Shown piece by piece: positions 1-9,138 of a stretch of DNA of 64,000 nucleotides. This DNA comes from Rubripirellula lacrimiformis (GTDB taxonomy: Bacteria > Planctomycetota > Planctomycetia > Pirellulales > Pirellulaceae). The stretch is taken from positions 4,092,001 through 4,156,000 of the forward strand of contig NZ_CP036525.1 in NCBI RefSeq assembly GCF_007741535.1. The letters are read 5' to 3'. The position numbers and the translations under genes are program-made. How positions within the stretch are numbered: position 1 is the first letter of the stretch; every line of letters begins with the position of its first letter. The notes under the pieces were generated by a model. That model was not told where the DNA came from. It did not search any database and saw only the letters and a program-made list of their open reading frames with translations.

Positions 1-2381
1 TCACTTGGCTCATCACGAAACTCCGGTTCGGCCTGAGCGGTGACGCGATAGGTTCGCCCCAGGAAATTGAAATCGTTGACGTACAACGATCCCAGGTAGA
101 TCTGCAAAGTGTCAAAAACGTTGTCCACGGGGATGTCAAGCATCTGAGCTTTCGTTCGGTCGACGTCTGCAAAAATCTGCGGAACGCTCATTCGAAAGTT
201 CGTGAAAACTTGCATCAACCCCGGGACTTGGTTCGCCTGCGCCACCATCGACTCGGTGACTTGGTTCAGGACGTCAGTGCCAGCTCCGCTGCGATCCTGG
301 ATATACATCTTGAATCCACCACCGCGTCCGATCCCGCGGACGGGAGGCGGTGGAATGATGAAGATCTGAGCCTCGTTGATCGAAGCGACCTTGGCCCGCA
401 TGTCGGCCGCGATCTCGATGACCCCACGCCCGCGTTTGGCCCGTTCCTTACTGTCTTCCAGCGGAAGAAAGGTTACCGCCGCATTCGGGCTGATCGTGAA
501 CGTTGAACCGTTCAGGCCAGCGATGCCGACCGCGTGAGCAACTCCGTCGATTTGGCTTCCGATTTCGGCGACCTTACGAGTCACCACGTCGGTCCGCGAT
601 AGCGATGCACCATCGGGCAATCGAATGCTGACGATCAAGTAACCCTGGTCCTGGTCAGGAATGAATCCGGTGGGAACCAAAAAGAAACTTCCTGCGGTCA
701 TCACCAATAGCAACACATAGATCACCAGCGACACGCCAGACTTGCGGACCAAGCGAGCGACAATCGCCGCATAGGTATTGCTGGTGGAATCGAAGATGCG
801 GTTGAACCCGCGTGAAAATGCATGGAACGGTCGTACCAGCAGTGATGGTCGCTTCTTCGGTTCGTCTTCCGCCGGACGAGGCTTCAATAGCAGAGCACAC
901 AGCGCCGGGCTTAGCGTCAGCGATACGAATGTCGAGATCGCGGTCGAAATGGCAATCGTCAGTGCAAACTGCTGATAGAACTGTCCGCTGATGCTGGGAA
1001 TGAACACCGTTGGTACAAACACCGCAATCAGGACGAGCGTGGTTGCGATCAGTGCGGATCCGACCTCGTCCATCGCCTTGTGAGCGGCTTCTCGCGGCGA
1101 CATGCCTTCGCGAATCAGACGTTCGACGTTTTCGACCACCACAATCGCATCGTCGACCACGATCCCGATCGCTAACACCAACCCAAACAACGACAGCGTG
1201 TTCAACGTCACGCCCATGGTTTGCATGACCGCAAACGTACCGATCAACGAGATGGGAATCGCGATGACGGGAATGATGGTCGGTCGCCACCCATGCAAGA
1301 ACAGGAACACCGTCAAAACAACGAACGCCGTCGTCATGAACAACGTTTCAATCACTTCGTCGATGGACTCCTCGACAAACTCCGTCGGGTTGTACGCGAT
1401 CTCATAACCGATTCCGTCGGGGAAGTCCTCGCTGATACCGGCCATCAAGTTCTTGACTTCCGTGGCCGTGTCGACAGCATTGGTGCCTGGCCGCTGATAG
1501 ATCAGGACGGCAATCGCGTCCTTGCCGTCCAGGTAGCTGCGCCGCGAATAATCCTGTGCACCCAGTTCGATGCGGGCCACGTCGCTCAGATGCGTGACGC
1601 GTCCGTCGTCGCCCCGCTTGACGATGATGTCACCGAATTCGTCGGTACCTTTCAGACGTCCCTGGGTCGTCACGTTCAACTGGAACGCACCGGTTTCATT
1701 GATCGGCGGTTGCCCGATCACCCCGGCGGCAACCTGGACGTTTTGTCCACGAATGGCAGCCACCACGTCGCCGGCCGTCAGGTCGACGTGAGTCATCTTT
1801 TCGATATCCAGCCACACTCGCATGGCATATTCGTTGCCGCCAGCGATCCGAATGTCGCCTACGCCGTCCAAACGCATCAATGCATCACGTACACGCAGAA
1901 ATGCGTAATTGCTGATGTAAAGCTGGTCGCGACTACCGTCGGGTGAATTCAAGTGAACCACCATCAGCATGTCGGGAATCTGCTTGACGGTGGTCACGCC
2001 GATCTGACGAACCTGTTCTGGTAGTCTTGATTCGGCAATTGCAACGCGGTTCTGGACCAACACCTGAGCGTCGTCTAGGTCAGTGCCCAGTTTAAAGGTC
2101 ACCGTCAACTGCATCGTGCCGTCGGAACTGGACGACGACTCCATGTACAGCATGTCGTCCACGCCGTTCATCTCTTGTTCGATCGGCGTTGCGACGGTGT
2201 CCGCGATCACTTGCGGCGTCGCACCCGGATAGCTAGCTCGGACGACCACAGTCGGTGGAGCGACCGGAGGATACTGAGATACAGGCAATGAAAAATAGGT
2301 GATCGATCCGACCAGTAGGATCAGGAACGATAGAACCGATGCAAAGATCGGTCGTTCGATAAAGAAGTGAGGAAACTTCAC
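1..2381 (-). CDS. RND-family efflux pump inner-membrane permease (AcrB/MexB-like), C-terminus cut by window edge
   Basis: An open frame of 793 codons runs off the left edge. It is the inner-membrane, proton-driven subunit of a tripartite drug/metabolite exporter. The N-terminus (KFPHFFIERPIFASVLSF) is the usual HAE1-type cytoplasmic start and first membrane helix, followed by the periplasmic porter domain (PVSQYPPVAPPTV, then a region ending NETGAFQLNVTTQGRL). The TM2-TM6 block contains GLVLAIGIVVDDAIVVVENVER, which includes the paired Asp of the proton relay. It starts with GTG whose GTGA overlaps the adaptor stop by 4 nt, so the two are translationally coupled. About 790 of the usual ~1040 residues are visible. 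The substrate is unknown. An outer-membrane factor might follow beyond the window. Confidence 0.95.
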   Translation of the reverse strand, partial: MKFPHFFIERPIFASVLSFLILLVGSITYFSLPVSQYPPVAPPTVVVRASYPGATPQVIADTVATPIEQEMNGVDDMLYMESSSSSDGTMQLTVTFKLGTDLDDAQVLVQNRVAIAESRLPEQVRQIGVTTVKQIPDMLMVVHLNSPDGSRDQLYISNYAFLRVRDALMRLDGVGDIRIAGGNEYAMRVWLDIEKMTHVDLTAGDVVAAIRGQNVQVAAGVIGQPPINETGAFQLNVTTQGRLKGTDEFGDIIVKRGDDGRVTHLSDVARIELGAQDYSRRSYLDGKDAIAVLIYQRPGTNAVDTATEVKNLMAGISEDFPDGIGYEIAYNPTEFVEESIDEVIETLFMTTAFVVLTVFLFLHGWRPTIIPVIAIPISLIGTFAVMQTMGVTLNTLSLFGLVLAIGIVVDDAIVVVENVERLIREGMSPREAAHKAMDEVGSALIATTLVLIAVFVPTVFIPSISGQFYQQFALTIAISTAISTFVSLTLSPALCALLLKPRPAEDEPKKRPSLLVRPFHAFSRGFNRIFDSTSNTYAAIVARLVRKSGVSLVIYVLLLVMTAGSFFLVPTGFIPDQDQGYLIVSIRLPDGASLSRTDVVTRKVAEIGSQIDGVAHAVGIAGLNGSTFTISPNAAVTFLPLEDSKERAKRGRGVIEIAADMRAKVASINEAQIFIIPPPPVRGIGRGGGFKMYIQDRSGAGTDVLNQVTESMVAQANQVPGLMQVFTNFRMSVPQIFADVDRTKAQMLDIPVDNVFDTLQIYLGSLYVNDFNFLGRTYRVTAQAEPEFRDEPS

Positions 2382-3850
2382 GATGCGTCCTCCTTCGCTG
2401 AAACGGTTTGTTGCTGGGTAGGCTTGCTTTCCAGATTGTCGTTCAGATCAGGTTTGATCCATTCGTCAGGCGTCAGCGGTGTATAAGTGTCCGGCAGACC
2501 GTCCTCGATCATCAGCACTTCGCCCGCCTGGGTCTTCACCTTGGTTTCAGGACGCACTTGCAGCAGACCTTCGATCACAACCGATTCATCGCCTTCCAAA
2601 CCGGTGCGAATGACACGAAGTCCATCCAACATCGGGCCCGGCGTAACTTGACGACGTTCGATCGTATTGTCGACGACGATATAGACATACTGTGACGATT
2701 GATCTGTCCCGATGGCAGAGTCGGGAATCAAGACGGTCTCTCGCGGTGCACTGCCGGGAATGCGAATTCGGGCAAACATGCCTGGCAACAGCAGTTGGTC
2801 TTCGTTGCGGAAAATGCAGCGGGCTCGCATGCTGGCGGTGTCGGTATCGAAGCGGTTGTCGACGAAATCCATGTGCCCTTGGTGTGGGAATCCATCTTCG
2901 TCCACCAATCCTAAAAACACAGGATTCTTTGCCACACGTGAACTTTCACGTTCCCCGGATTTTGCCAACCGCGAATACTTCAGAACCTCTTGCTCGGTGG
3001 CGTCGAAAGTGCAGTAGATGGGTTCGACCGATGTGATCGTGGTCAACAAGGTCGCCGTTGCCGATCCGCCGCTGACCAAGTTGCCTTCGGTCACGTATTC
3101 GCGGCTGATTCGACCGGTCACTGGTGATTCGATTCGTGTGTATGCCAAGTTCAGTTCCGCGGTTTGTACTCCGGCGTTGGCCGACTCGATCGCTGCGTTG
3201 GCAGTCGCAATCGCTGCTTCGGCCGACTGAATGCCCGCCACGCTTGCCTCCATGTCGGCTTTGGCTTGTAGGAACTCGGCTTCGCGTTGATCGACTTCCT
3301 CTTGGCTCGTTGCGTTGCGTTCCATCAGAGTCCGGGCTCGTTGGACTCTGGCATCCGCTAGCGTCACCGCAGCATCCGTTTGCGATTGGGTTGCCTTGGC
3401 CTGGGCGAGTCCGGATTCGGCTTGTTTCAGTTGTGACTTTGCCTGGCTAAGCGATGCTTGTGCCGCACGAAGTTCCGCGTCAAACGGGCGCGGGTCAATC
3501 ACAAACAACAAGTCGCCTTGGTTGACCAGGCGACCTTCGTCGAAATGAATCGATTCCAAATATCCACTGACTCGAGCACGGACTTCGACGAATTCAATGG
3601 GTTCTAACCGCCCCGAATAAGCGTCCCATTCAACCGCCACCTTTTTGATCGGCGTGGCGATCGTCACGGTCGGGTCGGGCATCGCGGGCGGCCCGGCAGT
3701 ATCGCCTTTGCAGCCGGCCACGACTGCTAGGGCCGCTATCAGCGGGGTGAAGGCCCATTGAAGAGGCGTTCGTTGAATCGAATATTTCAATGTGTTGTCA
3801 CTCATGTTGTAAACCGAAGTCATATCGTTGTTGATCTTGGGATCGTTCAT
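2378..3850 (-). CDS. RND efflux periplasmic adaptor (AcrA/MexA-type membrane fusion protein)
   Basis: This protein bridges the RND pump to an outer-membrane channel. It has a probable lipoprotein signal (hydrophobic stretch ending AVVAGC, Cys about 47 from this start), then a beta-barrel/lipoyl half (ARVSGYLESIHFDEGRLVNQGDLLFVIDPRPFDAEL). A long alpha-helical hairpin rich in Ala/Gln follows (about residues 115-215), then the second lipoyl half (YTRIESPVTGRISREYVTEG) and the membrane-proximal domain. The ATG at 3850 is preceded by GGAG at 9 nt. A later ATG at 3805 would give a more compact signal peptide and cannot be excluded. The stop overlaps the pump start. The upstream same-strand MarR gene probably regulates the pair. 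Confidence 0.93.
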   Translation of the reverse strand: MNDPKINNDMTSVYNMSDNTLKYSIQRTPLQWAFTPLIAALAVVAGCKGDTAGPPAMPDPTVTIATPIKKVAVEWDAYSGRLEPIEFVEVRARVSGYLESIHFDEGRLVNQGDLLFVIDPRPFDAELRAAQASLSQAKSQLKQAESGLAQAKATQSQTDAAVTLADARVQRARTLMERNATSQEEVDQREAEFLQAKADMEASVAGIQSAEAAIATANAAIESANAGVQTAELNLAYTRIESPVTGRISREYVTEGNLVSGGSATATLLTTITSVEPIYCTFDATEQEVLKYSRLAKSGERESSRVAKNPVFLGLVDEDGFPHQGHMDFVDNRFDTDTASMRARCIFRNEDQLLLPGMFARIRIPGSAPRETVLIPDSAIGTDQSSQYVYIVVDNTIERRQVTPGPMLDGLRVIRTGLEGDESVVIEGLLQVRPETKVKTQAGEVLMIEDGLPDTYTPLTPDEWIKPDLNDNLESKPTQQQTVSAKEDAS

Positions 3851-4199
3851 CCGCCCAGTCTCCACGGGTGCGATGCATCAAGCGGCCTTTGCGGCGACGA
3901 ACCAGACCCTGGACTGTTTCTGTATTTTGGGGGGAGATGACCAAGGCAGTGGGCTGCAATTGAGTCGTCAAACGATGTTGTCGACGCTTGGCGTTTCTGC
4001 GCCGGTGCGCCTAGCATGGGACTTTCCTGCACTGGAACAAGATTGCTACCCACCACAATGTGGAAAACCGCTGGTTCGAAAACTCAAATCATGCAACGAA
4101 GGACTTGACACGGCAGTTCGGCAATCGGATTCGCAATGGAAGGTCGCTGGGGCCGTGCTGGAAAGTCATCGCATCAGAGCGTTCGACGATCGCGCTAGC
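3851..4199. other. Intergenic region upstream of the efflux operon
   Basis: This 349-bp gap lies between the MarR stop and the adaptor start, on the same strand. No convincing ORF was seen. It is long enough to carry a promoter of its own for the pump genes, but no clear promoter or operator palindrome was recognised. Confidence 0.5.
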
Positions 4200-4685
4200 C
4201 TATTTCTTGGTCTCCGTTTCACTTTCTGCGATTGATGCTCGTGTTTTTTCCAGAAGCGGCAGTAATGATTTGATCTCTGTGCGAGACATCTTCTTGAATA
4301 GACGGGCCTCAAGTTCCAATAGCGGAATCATGATTTGTTCCGCCAATCGCGATCCCTTTTTCGTAATCGCGACATAGACGACCCGTCGATCCTCGGTGCA
4401 CCGCGTCCGCTGAACCAGTTCATGTTTCTCTAGCTGGTCGACAAGCGAAGTGATGGCCGGAACGATCTGAATCATCCGCTCGCCAATTTCCCCGCAAGTC
4501 AGCGGACGCTCGGCCATATCAAGATTCCGCAGCACGTTGAAGCGTGACAGCGTTAGCCCGTATTCGCGGAATAGCCGAGCGATACGGTTTTCCAGTTGGT
4601 CGCTGATTCGCAACAAATTCAGCAGCGTCTCTTGCTGAAGTGTCGCAAACGGTTGCGGCCGTTTAAGCTCTTCTTGCAGTTTCAT
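4200..4685 (-). CDS. MarR-family winged-helix transcriptional regulator
   Basis: A 161-residue protein of normal MarR length. N-terminal dimer helices (QETLLNLLRISDQLENRIARLFREYGLTLSRFNVLRNL) are followed by the winged helix: the recognition region LTCGEIGERMIQIVPAITSLVDQLEKHELVQR and the wing CTEDRRVVYVAITKKG, which keeps the conserved D-R-R signature. A C-terminal dimerisation helix rich in Leu/Glu follows. MarR proteins usually repress adjacent efflux genes and are released by phenolic or lipophilic ligands; control of the downstream RND operon is inferred from position. The ATG at 4685 has a G-rich purine run just upstream. A near-palindrome 33 bp upstream of the start is a candidate autoregulatory operator. 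Confidence 0.92.
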   Translation of the reverse strand: MKLQEELKRPQPFATLQQETLLNLLRISDQLENRIARLFREYGLTLSRFNVLRNLDMAERPLTCGEIGERMIQIVPAITSLVDQLEKHELVQRTRCTEDRRVVYVAITKKGSRLAEQIMIPLLELEARLFKKMSRTEIKSLLPLLEKTRASIAESETETKK

Positions 4686-4717
4686 GCCCCAAGGATAACT
4701 TCCATTGGTTCACTGGC

Positions 4718-4741
4718 AAGTATCTTATTGATGAAATACTT
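4718..4741. promoter_or_regulatory. Candidate MarR operator (24-bp inverted repeat)
   Basis: The arms AAGTAT and ATACTT are perfect 6-bp inverted repeats separated by 12 bp. Three more base-pair positions of the interior are symmetric, and flanking GCA/TGC bases extend the dyad loosely (about 4716-4744). It lies in the 158-bp divergent region between the MarR gene and the PAP2 gene, where a MarR dimer would be expected to bind. The binding assignment is inference. Confidence 0.5.
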
Positions 4742-4843
4742 TTGCATCGACGATCCCGGCCTATCCGTCCGGGTTAAAACGGTCTCAAGGCCGCGGATTG
4801 GATCGACTCGACTGGTACATGAATTGCAAAGGATGCAGAAGCT

Positions 4844-5575
4844 ATGAAGACAACCCAACGATATGCGTTCCATCACCGACTGATTCAACTGGTTCGGTTC
4901 TTCCGCGGCCGCGAGCCCATTGTGCTGTTAGGGCTGTTGATGCTGACCTTAGCCGTTTGGGGGTTCATCGAACTCACCGATGAAGTGTTGGAGGGAAGTA
5001 CGGACGCCTTTGATCGCTGGGCCGTGCAGAGCTTTCGACACCCTAACGAACTCGATCGACCAATCGGGCCTAGCTGGATGGCGGAGGTAGGTCGAGACAT
5101 CACAGCCCTCGGTGGCATAGCAGTCTTGCTGATCGCAATTTGCACATCCGCTGGGTTCTTGGCGATCAATCGTGCTTATCGCGCGATGATCGTTCTGATC
5201 ATTTCCACCCTGGGGGGAATGGGAACCAGTCTGTTGCTGAAATCGTGGTTCGACCGCCCGCGGCCAGACTTCGTGCCCCACCTATCTCAGGTCTACACCA
5301 GCAGCTTTCCCAGCGGCCACTCCATGATGTCCGCCGTCGTTTACCTGACGCTGGCTGCGATCGTCGCGCCCGTGCTGCGGACGTTTTGGCTGCGTTTCTA
5401 CGTCATCGGTGTGGCTGTCGCGTTGACCGTCTTGGTCGGCGTCAGCCGCGTGTACATGGGGGTGCACTACCCTACCGATGTGCTAGCGGGTTGGGCGGCA
5501 GGCCTAGCCTGGGCGCTGATGTGTTGGCTGATGGCCCGCACGATCGTTGAAAAATCAAAACCACCGGTGTCATAG
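4844..5575 (+). CDS. PAP2-superfamily membrane phosphatase
   Basis: A 243-residue integral membrane protein of the PAP2 / lipid phosphate phosphatase type, which dephosphorylates lipid phosphates such as undecaprenyl diphosphate or phosphatidic acid on the outer face of the inner membrane. All three signature motifs are present: KSWFDRPRP (133-141), SFPSGHS (154-160) and SRVYMGVHYPTDVLAG (201-216). These include the catalytic His of motif 2 and the His/Asp of motif 3. There are about five to six hydrophobic helices. The start has AAAGGA about 14 nt upstream. It is divergent from the MarR gene and shares its regulatory region. BacA-type undecaprenyl recycling or phospholipid turnover cannot be distinguished. 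Confidence 0.88.
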   Translation: MKTTQRYAFHHRLIQLVRFFRGREPIVLLGLLMLTLAVWGFIELTDEVLEGSTDAFDRWAVQSFRHPNELDRPIGPSWMAEVGRDITALGGIAVLLIAICTSAGFLAINRAYRAMIVLIISTLGGMGTSLLLKSWFDRPRPDFVPHLSQVYTSSFPSGHSMMSAVVYLTLAAIVAPVLRTFWLRFYVIGVAVALTVLVGVSRVYMGVHYPTDVLAGWAAGLAWALMCWLMARTIVEKSKPPVS

Positions 5576-5677
5576 CGTCAGCTGTAACAGTCTGTCCAAC
5601 TCTAGGCTGAATCCCCCCGATCGCGGAACGAATGACCGCTGGGCACAAAACTCGCATGCCGGCTGGTTGCTGACCAA

Positions 5678-6190
5678 TCAGTCCTGTAGACGGTGGTTCA
5701 GTTCCATCGTCGCGATCAATCGCCGCAGGGTCGGCGAAATCATCCCATCACCTGGCTGGGATGCCAGGACTGCCGATCCACTGGTCACAGCCTGATCCGC
5801 CTCCTCGGACAACAGGTTTAAAACTGCCGAGATCGTGCATCGTTTGTCCAATGGTTTTTGCAGGAGTCCGTTGCCACCCATTGTCTGGACCACCTTTGCC
5901 GCCTTCCCGTCACACAGACCCGTCACCACCAGAACCGGAATTTGGCAGATCGCATCGTCCACCGACTGACGAATACGTTGGATCAACTCCAGACCGGAAA
6001 TGATAGGCATGTCGAGGTCGGTGATCAGCAGATTGGGAGGCCGTCGTTGAATCGCTTCCCAAGCCTGTTGACCATCCACCGCGACTTCGCAATCAACCTG
6101 GCATTCTTTCAGCCATGTAAGAACAACCTCGCGAGACGCGCGAACATCGTCAGCGATTAAACACCGAACCGATTTTTCAGATTGCAACAT
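5678..6190 (-). CDS. Response regulator receiver protein without an output domain
   Basis: 170 residues: a CheY-like receiver (about 8-128) plus a short tail. Acidic pocket residues D14 and D15, phosphoacceptor D58 (LLITDLDMP), switch residue T90 (LVVTG) and K112 (LLQKPLD) are all present, so it should be phosphorylated by a histidine kinase. The tail (about 129-170) has no recognisable DNA-binding or enzymatic domain, so output is probably by protein interaction. No kinase is encoded beside it. It is convergent with the PAP2 gene. Confidence 0.9.
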   Translation of the reverse strand: MLQSEKSVRCLIADDVRASREVVLTWLKECQVDCEVAVDGQQAWEAIQRRPPNLLITDLDMPIISGLELIQRIRQSVDDAICQIPVLVVTGLCDGKAAKVVQTMGGNGLLQKPLDKRCTISAVLNLLSEEADQAVTSGSAVLASQPGDGMISPTLRRLIATMELNHRLQD

Positions 6191-6654
6191 AGACAGCTAT
6201 TCAAACGGAAAAGGAACCCCGTACATTTTATCTGCTCGTCAAGCAAAAACTTTGCGAGTCGGATCACGTTTGGGAGGGAGAACGCGATCTGCGAATTGAA
6301 CCAACATGAGCACGCAATCAAGGGCCGGCTACGCTAACCCCGGCACTGTTTAGGCGGACGAATCAGACCGATGCGGCGGCCTATCAACGCAAGTGCAGCG
6401 GATGTCGCACTACCGACAATCGCAACTGGTGATGAATCTAAACCTGTGTTCAGTGTTCGAGCACAAGCGTCGAGATTGCACCGGCGGTTATGCTGCACAT
6501 GATTGGATCCAACGATTTTTCGCTCTCGCGCGGCGAAAATCAAGTCCCGCCTTCGGGGTCTAACCTTCCGCATTCGGAGCTGCACGACGCCGCCTGAATG
6601 CTCGCGATCAAATGAGGTTCCGAACTGCTGGTTCCGTGGTCTGCTGACGCGCCA
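6191..6654. other. Intergenic region, possible small-gene remnant
   Basis: No confident gene. The only reading worth noting is on the minus strand ending near 6334, with a glycine/alanine-rich helix (SPVAIVGSATSAALALIGRR) that vaguely resembles the C-terminal anchor of DUF883/ElaB-type stress proteins. It has no good start and no other family feature, so it is not called. Confidence 0.3.
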
Positions 6655-7155
6655 TCACTGGATCGATCTTAACGCAAGAAAGTTGATTTTGCGTTCGGCT
6701 AGACGAGTCAGTTTCTGGTTGGCTAGACCTTCCTCGTTCAACGTCAGCTGCAGGACTTCCGCAGCATCATGATTGCCAAGCTTGTCCGCATAAGCTCTTG
6801 CCGTACCGTACCCTGCCATTTCGTAGTGCTCGACGCGTTGTGCGGCTGCAATCAATCCGGCATCCAGAACGTGGGGTTCGATATCGCTGTTGATCAACCC
6901 TTCGCCCTCCTCGATCAGACCCGCCATGGCGACGCATTTGTGCCCGCCCGGTTCGAAGTCCAGATCCGCAAAAATCGACTCCAACCGCTTCGCATGCGTC
7001 TTCGTTTCACTCAAGTGATCCGCGAAGCACTTCTTCAAGTCGTCGTTCGTGGCTGCGGCTTCCATCTTAGGAAGTGCCGCTAAGAGCTGGGTCTCTGCGC
7101 TGTACAGGTCTTTCAGCTCATGGACATACAGCTTGCTCAGTGAATCTAAGATCAT
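6655..7155 (-). CDS. DUF892 ferritin-like protein (YciE/YciF family)
   Basis: A 166-residue four-helix ferritin-like protein. It starts with the typical family opening (LYVHELKDLYSAETQLLAALPKM) and carries carboxylate/His positions spread along the helices (ELKDLYSAE, HLSETKTHAKRLESIF, AAAQRVEHYEMAGYGTARAYA, LQLTLNEEG) that would form the di-iron site. Family members are stress-inducible and usually of unresolved function, possibly iron/oxidative-stress protection. It shares this stretch with a DUF4235 membrane protein, a common companion in general-stress clusters. Confidence 0.9.
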   Translation of the reverse strand: MILDSLSKLYVHELKDLYSAETQLLAALPKMEAAATNDDLKKCFADHLSETKTHAKRLESIFADLDFEPGGHKCVAMAGLIEEGEGLINSDIEPHVLDAGLIAAAQRVEHYEMAGYGTARAYADKLGNHDAAEVLQLTLNEEGLANQKLTRLAERKINFLALRSIQ

Positions 7156-7575
7156 GATGTTCTCAATACTTGTGAAAAGGTTGGATAGAAATCAACGTCA
7201 TCAGCCATGACTTGCTCTGTTTCTTCACGTCTGCTTGACGCTGATTTCCGGGTTCAGCAGTGTGGGGTTACTGCGACTAGCCGCATTCCGTGTGCCATTC
7301 GATGTCAAGTCTTTGGGAATGAACGCCCATCCTTGTCTGGCTGACAAATCTTTCCACCGCTGGTGGATTTGCCACCACGTTGGTTGTCGCCCGGACACCC
7401 CCATGCCGGTCGGCATCGAGCGGCAATCCGCTGACTTCAAGAGTGCAGTTGCACCCGTCGCCCCTCGATATTCCCTTCGCATTTCGCAGATCGCGTGAAT
7501 GCACTCGTTCTGGCATGAAAGCTGCGTTCGTTGGTTGGTTACCACGAACGAACTACAACCAAAGGGAAGCTTCCA
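7156..7575. other. Intergenic region between divergent stress genes
   Basis: 420 bp between the DUF892 start (minus) and the DUF4235 start (plus). The open frames here have no family features and no ribosome-binding sites. A short inverted repeat with GTTCGT/ACGAAC arms occurs near 7528-7554, just upstream of the DUF4235 gene. A regulatory role is possible but not shown. Confidence 0.4.
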
Positions 7576-7914
7576 ATGTTGGACCATGTTCAAGAAAAAC
7601 TCTCGCATCCATCTGGCGCTCAGCAGCAGAAGTCCGAACCAGACGGAAGGAATGCGGGTGTCGGAAAGACCGAAAATTTATGCGCCTTCGGCGCAGCGAT
7701 CGCAGCGACCTTCGTCGCGCGAAACGCCTTGCAAGCTGGTTGGCGAGCAACGCTGAATCGTGAACCGCCCAAGAACCCTGCATCGCGAGAAGTCGACTGG
7801 AACGATGCTTTGCTTTGGGGGTTGGCTTCCGGTGCATTGGTGGGAATCGTTCGCATCGCAGCAAGACGCGCTTCATCGGACGCATACCATCGCTACGTTC
7901 ACCGGGATCGATAG
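7576..7914 (+). CDS. DUF4235 small membrane protein
   Basis: 112 residues from the ATG at 7576, which has AGGGA about 8 nt upstream; a longer upstream frame is not needed. The C-terminal half carries the family pattern: a first helix (FGAAIAATFVARNALQAGWR), a linker NREPPKNPASREVDW, then a second glycine-rich helix (DALLWGLASGALVGIVRIAARR). Function is unknown. The family occurs with DUF892 and DUF883-type stress proteins. Its stop is followed directly by the ATG of the M20 gene, suggesting one transcript with the next two genes. Confidence 0.8.
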   Translation: MLDHVQEKLSHPSGAQQQKSEPDGRNAGVGKTENLCAFGAAIAATFVARNALQAGWRATLNREPPKNPASREVDWNDALLWGLASGALVGIVRIAARRASSDAYHRYVHRDR

Positions 7915-9138
7915 ATGACCATCAGCACAGCAATTGAAGTTAGCAAAAGCGTTGGTCACATCGCCCGATCCGTCGCTTCGGACATTCAAAAAGTACGCCG
8001 ACACCTCCATCAACGACCTGAGTTGTCCGAGGGCGAGTACGCGACAACCGAATACTTGTCGAATCTGATTCACGAGCAAGGTTTGGACCCGAAATTGGCG
8101 GGGGACCGGCGAGGTGTGTGGGCCGATCTAAGGTCTTGCGATCACGCGGGCGGTCCCTGTGTAGCGATCCGCGGTGACATCGATGCGCTGCCGATTCAAA
8201 CCGAACTATCCGCCGAGTACGCAAGCCGAAGGCCCGGGATCATGCATGCCTGCGGCCACGATGCGCACACAGCGATGGTTTGGGGAGCGATGGCAATTCT
8301 GAATCAGCTTTCGAAGTCCAATGCATTCATCGGAAAACGCACTGTGCGGTTCCTCTTCCAGCCTGCCGAGGAAATCAGTACCGGCGGGCTACACATGATC
8401 GAGGCAGGGGCCCTCAGTGGCGTGGATGCCGCGATTGCTCTGCATGTCGACCCGACGCGACCGGTGGGAAGCTTTGGTCATCGTGCCGGAGCCTTCACGG
8501 CTGGATGCGATACGTTCACTTTGGTCATCAAGGGGCAGTCCGGTCACGGCGCCCGGCCACATCTAACGGGAGACACGGTCGGTGCGGCGGCGTCTTGGAT
8601 CAATGATGTCTACTGTCGTCTTCCGCGCAATCATGATGCCCGCGAAGCGGTCGTCGTCAACGTCGGACAGATCACCGCGGGCAGCGCGTCGAACGTCGTG
8701 CCCGGCGAGGCGAGGCTTAGCGGAACGCTGCGGACATTATCTGTCGATGCAGCCACGCGTTCGGCGAAGCTGATGCGTCAAATTACGCGGGCAACCGAAC
8801 TGAAATTTCCGGTCAAGGCAGACCTGACTTTTGTGACGCACACACCTCCGGTCATCAATGACTTTCGGGTCAACGCCGTATTCCGCCATGCCGCCGAACT
8901 CAGGGTCGGTCCTGCGAAGGTTGTGGCCATCGACCAGCCAAGCATGGGGGCCGAGGATTTCTCGTTTTGTACCTCCATCGTGCCGGGCGCGATGATGCGA
9001 ATCGGAGTAGCCGGTGATCGGATCGGCAGCGAACCGCTTCACACTCCCAACTTTGACATTGATGAATCGGCCTTGGAACACGGTGCTGCCGTGATGGCCT
9101 TGGCTGCACTTGATCTAACCAGCGGAGCAATCGCATGA
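7915..9138 (+). CDS. M20D-family amidohydrolase (N-acyl-amino-acid / hippurate hydrolase type)
   Basis: A 407-residue zinc-dependent aminoacylase/carboxypeptidase-like enzyme that hydrolyses N-acyl or N-carbamoyl amino acids. It has the start typical of the family (VRRHLHQRPELSEGEYATTEYL), metal motifs IRGDIDALPI, GIMHACGHDAHTAM and LFQPAEEISTGG, a lid/dimerisation domain (FTLVIKGQSGHGARPHLTGDT) and a C-terminal catalytic return (SMGAEDFSFC, and LHTPNFDIDE with the final metal His). There is no signal peptide, so it is cytoplasmic. It starts immediately after the DUF4235 stop and overlaps the GCS2-type ligase by 4 nt, so the two enzymes are probably co-translated. The exact substrate is not predictable. 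Confidence 0.92.
   Translation: MTISTAIEVSKSVGHIARSVASDIQKVRRHLHQRPELSEGEYATTEYLSNLIHEQGLDPKLAGDRRGVWADLRSCDHAGGPCVAIRGDIDALPIQTELSAEYASRRPGIMHACGHDAHTAMVWGAMAILNQLSKSNAFIGKRTVRFLFQPAEEISTGGLHMIEAGALSGVDAAIALHVDPTRPVGSFGHRAGAFTAGCDTFTLVIKGQSGHGARPHLTGDTVGAAASWINDVYCRLPRNHDAREAVVVNVGQITAGSASNVVPGEARLSGTLRTLSVDAATRSAKLMRQITRATELKFPVKADLTFVTHTPPVINDFRVNAVFRHAAELRVGPAKVVAIDQPSMGAEDFSFCTSIVPGAMMRIGVAGDRIGSEPLHTPNFDIDESALEHGAAVMALAALDLTSGAIA

Noticed and set aside
1221-1946. 241-codon plus-strand frame at the left edge
   Set aside because: Antisense to the RND pump, whose reading frame is complete and conserved across the same bases.
7225-7608. 127-codon minus-strand frame between DUF892 and DUF4235
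   Set aside because: No ribosome-binding site, no family, and it overlaps the well-supported DUF4235 start.
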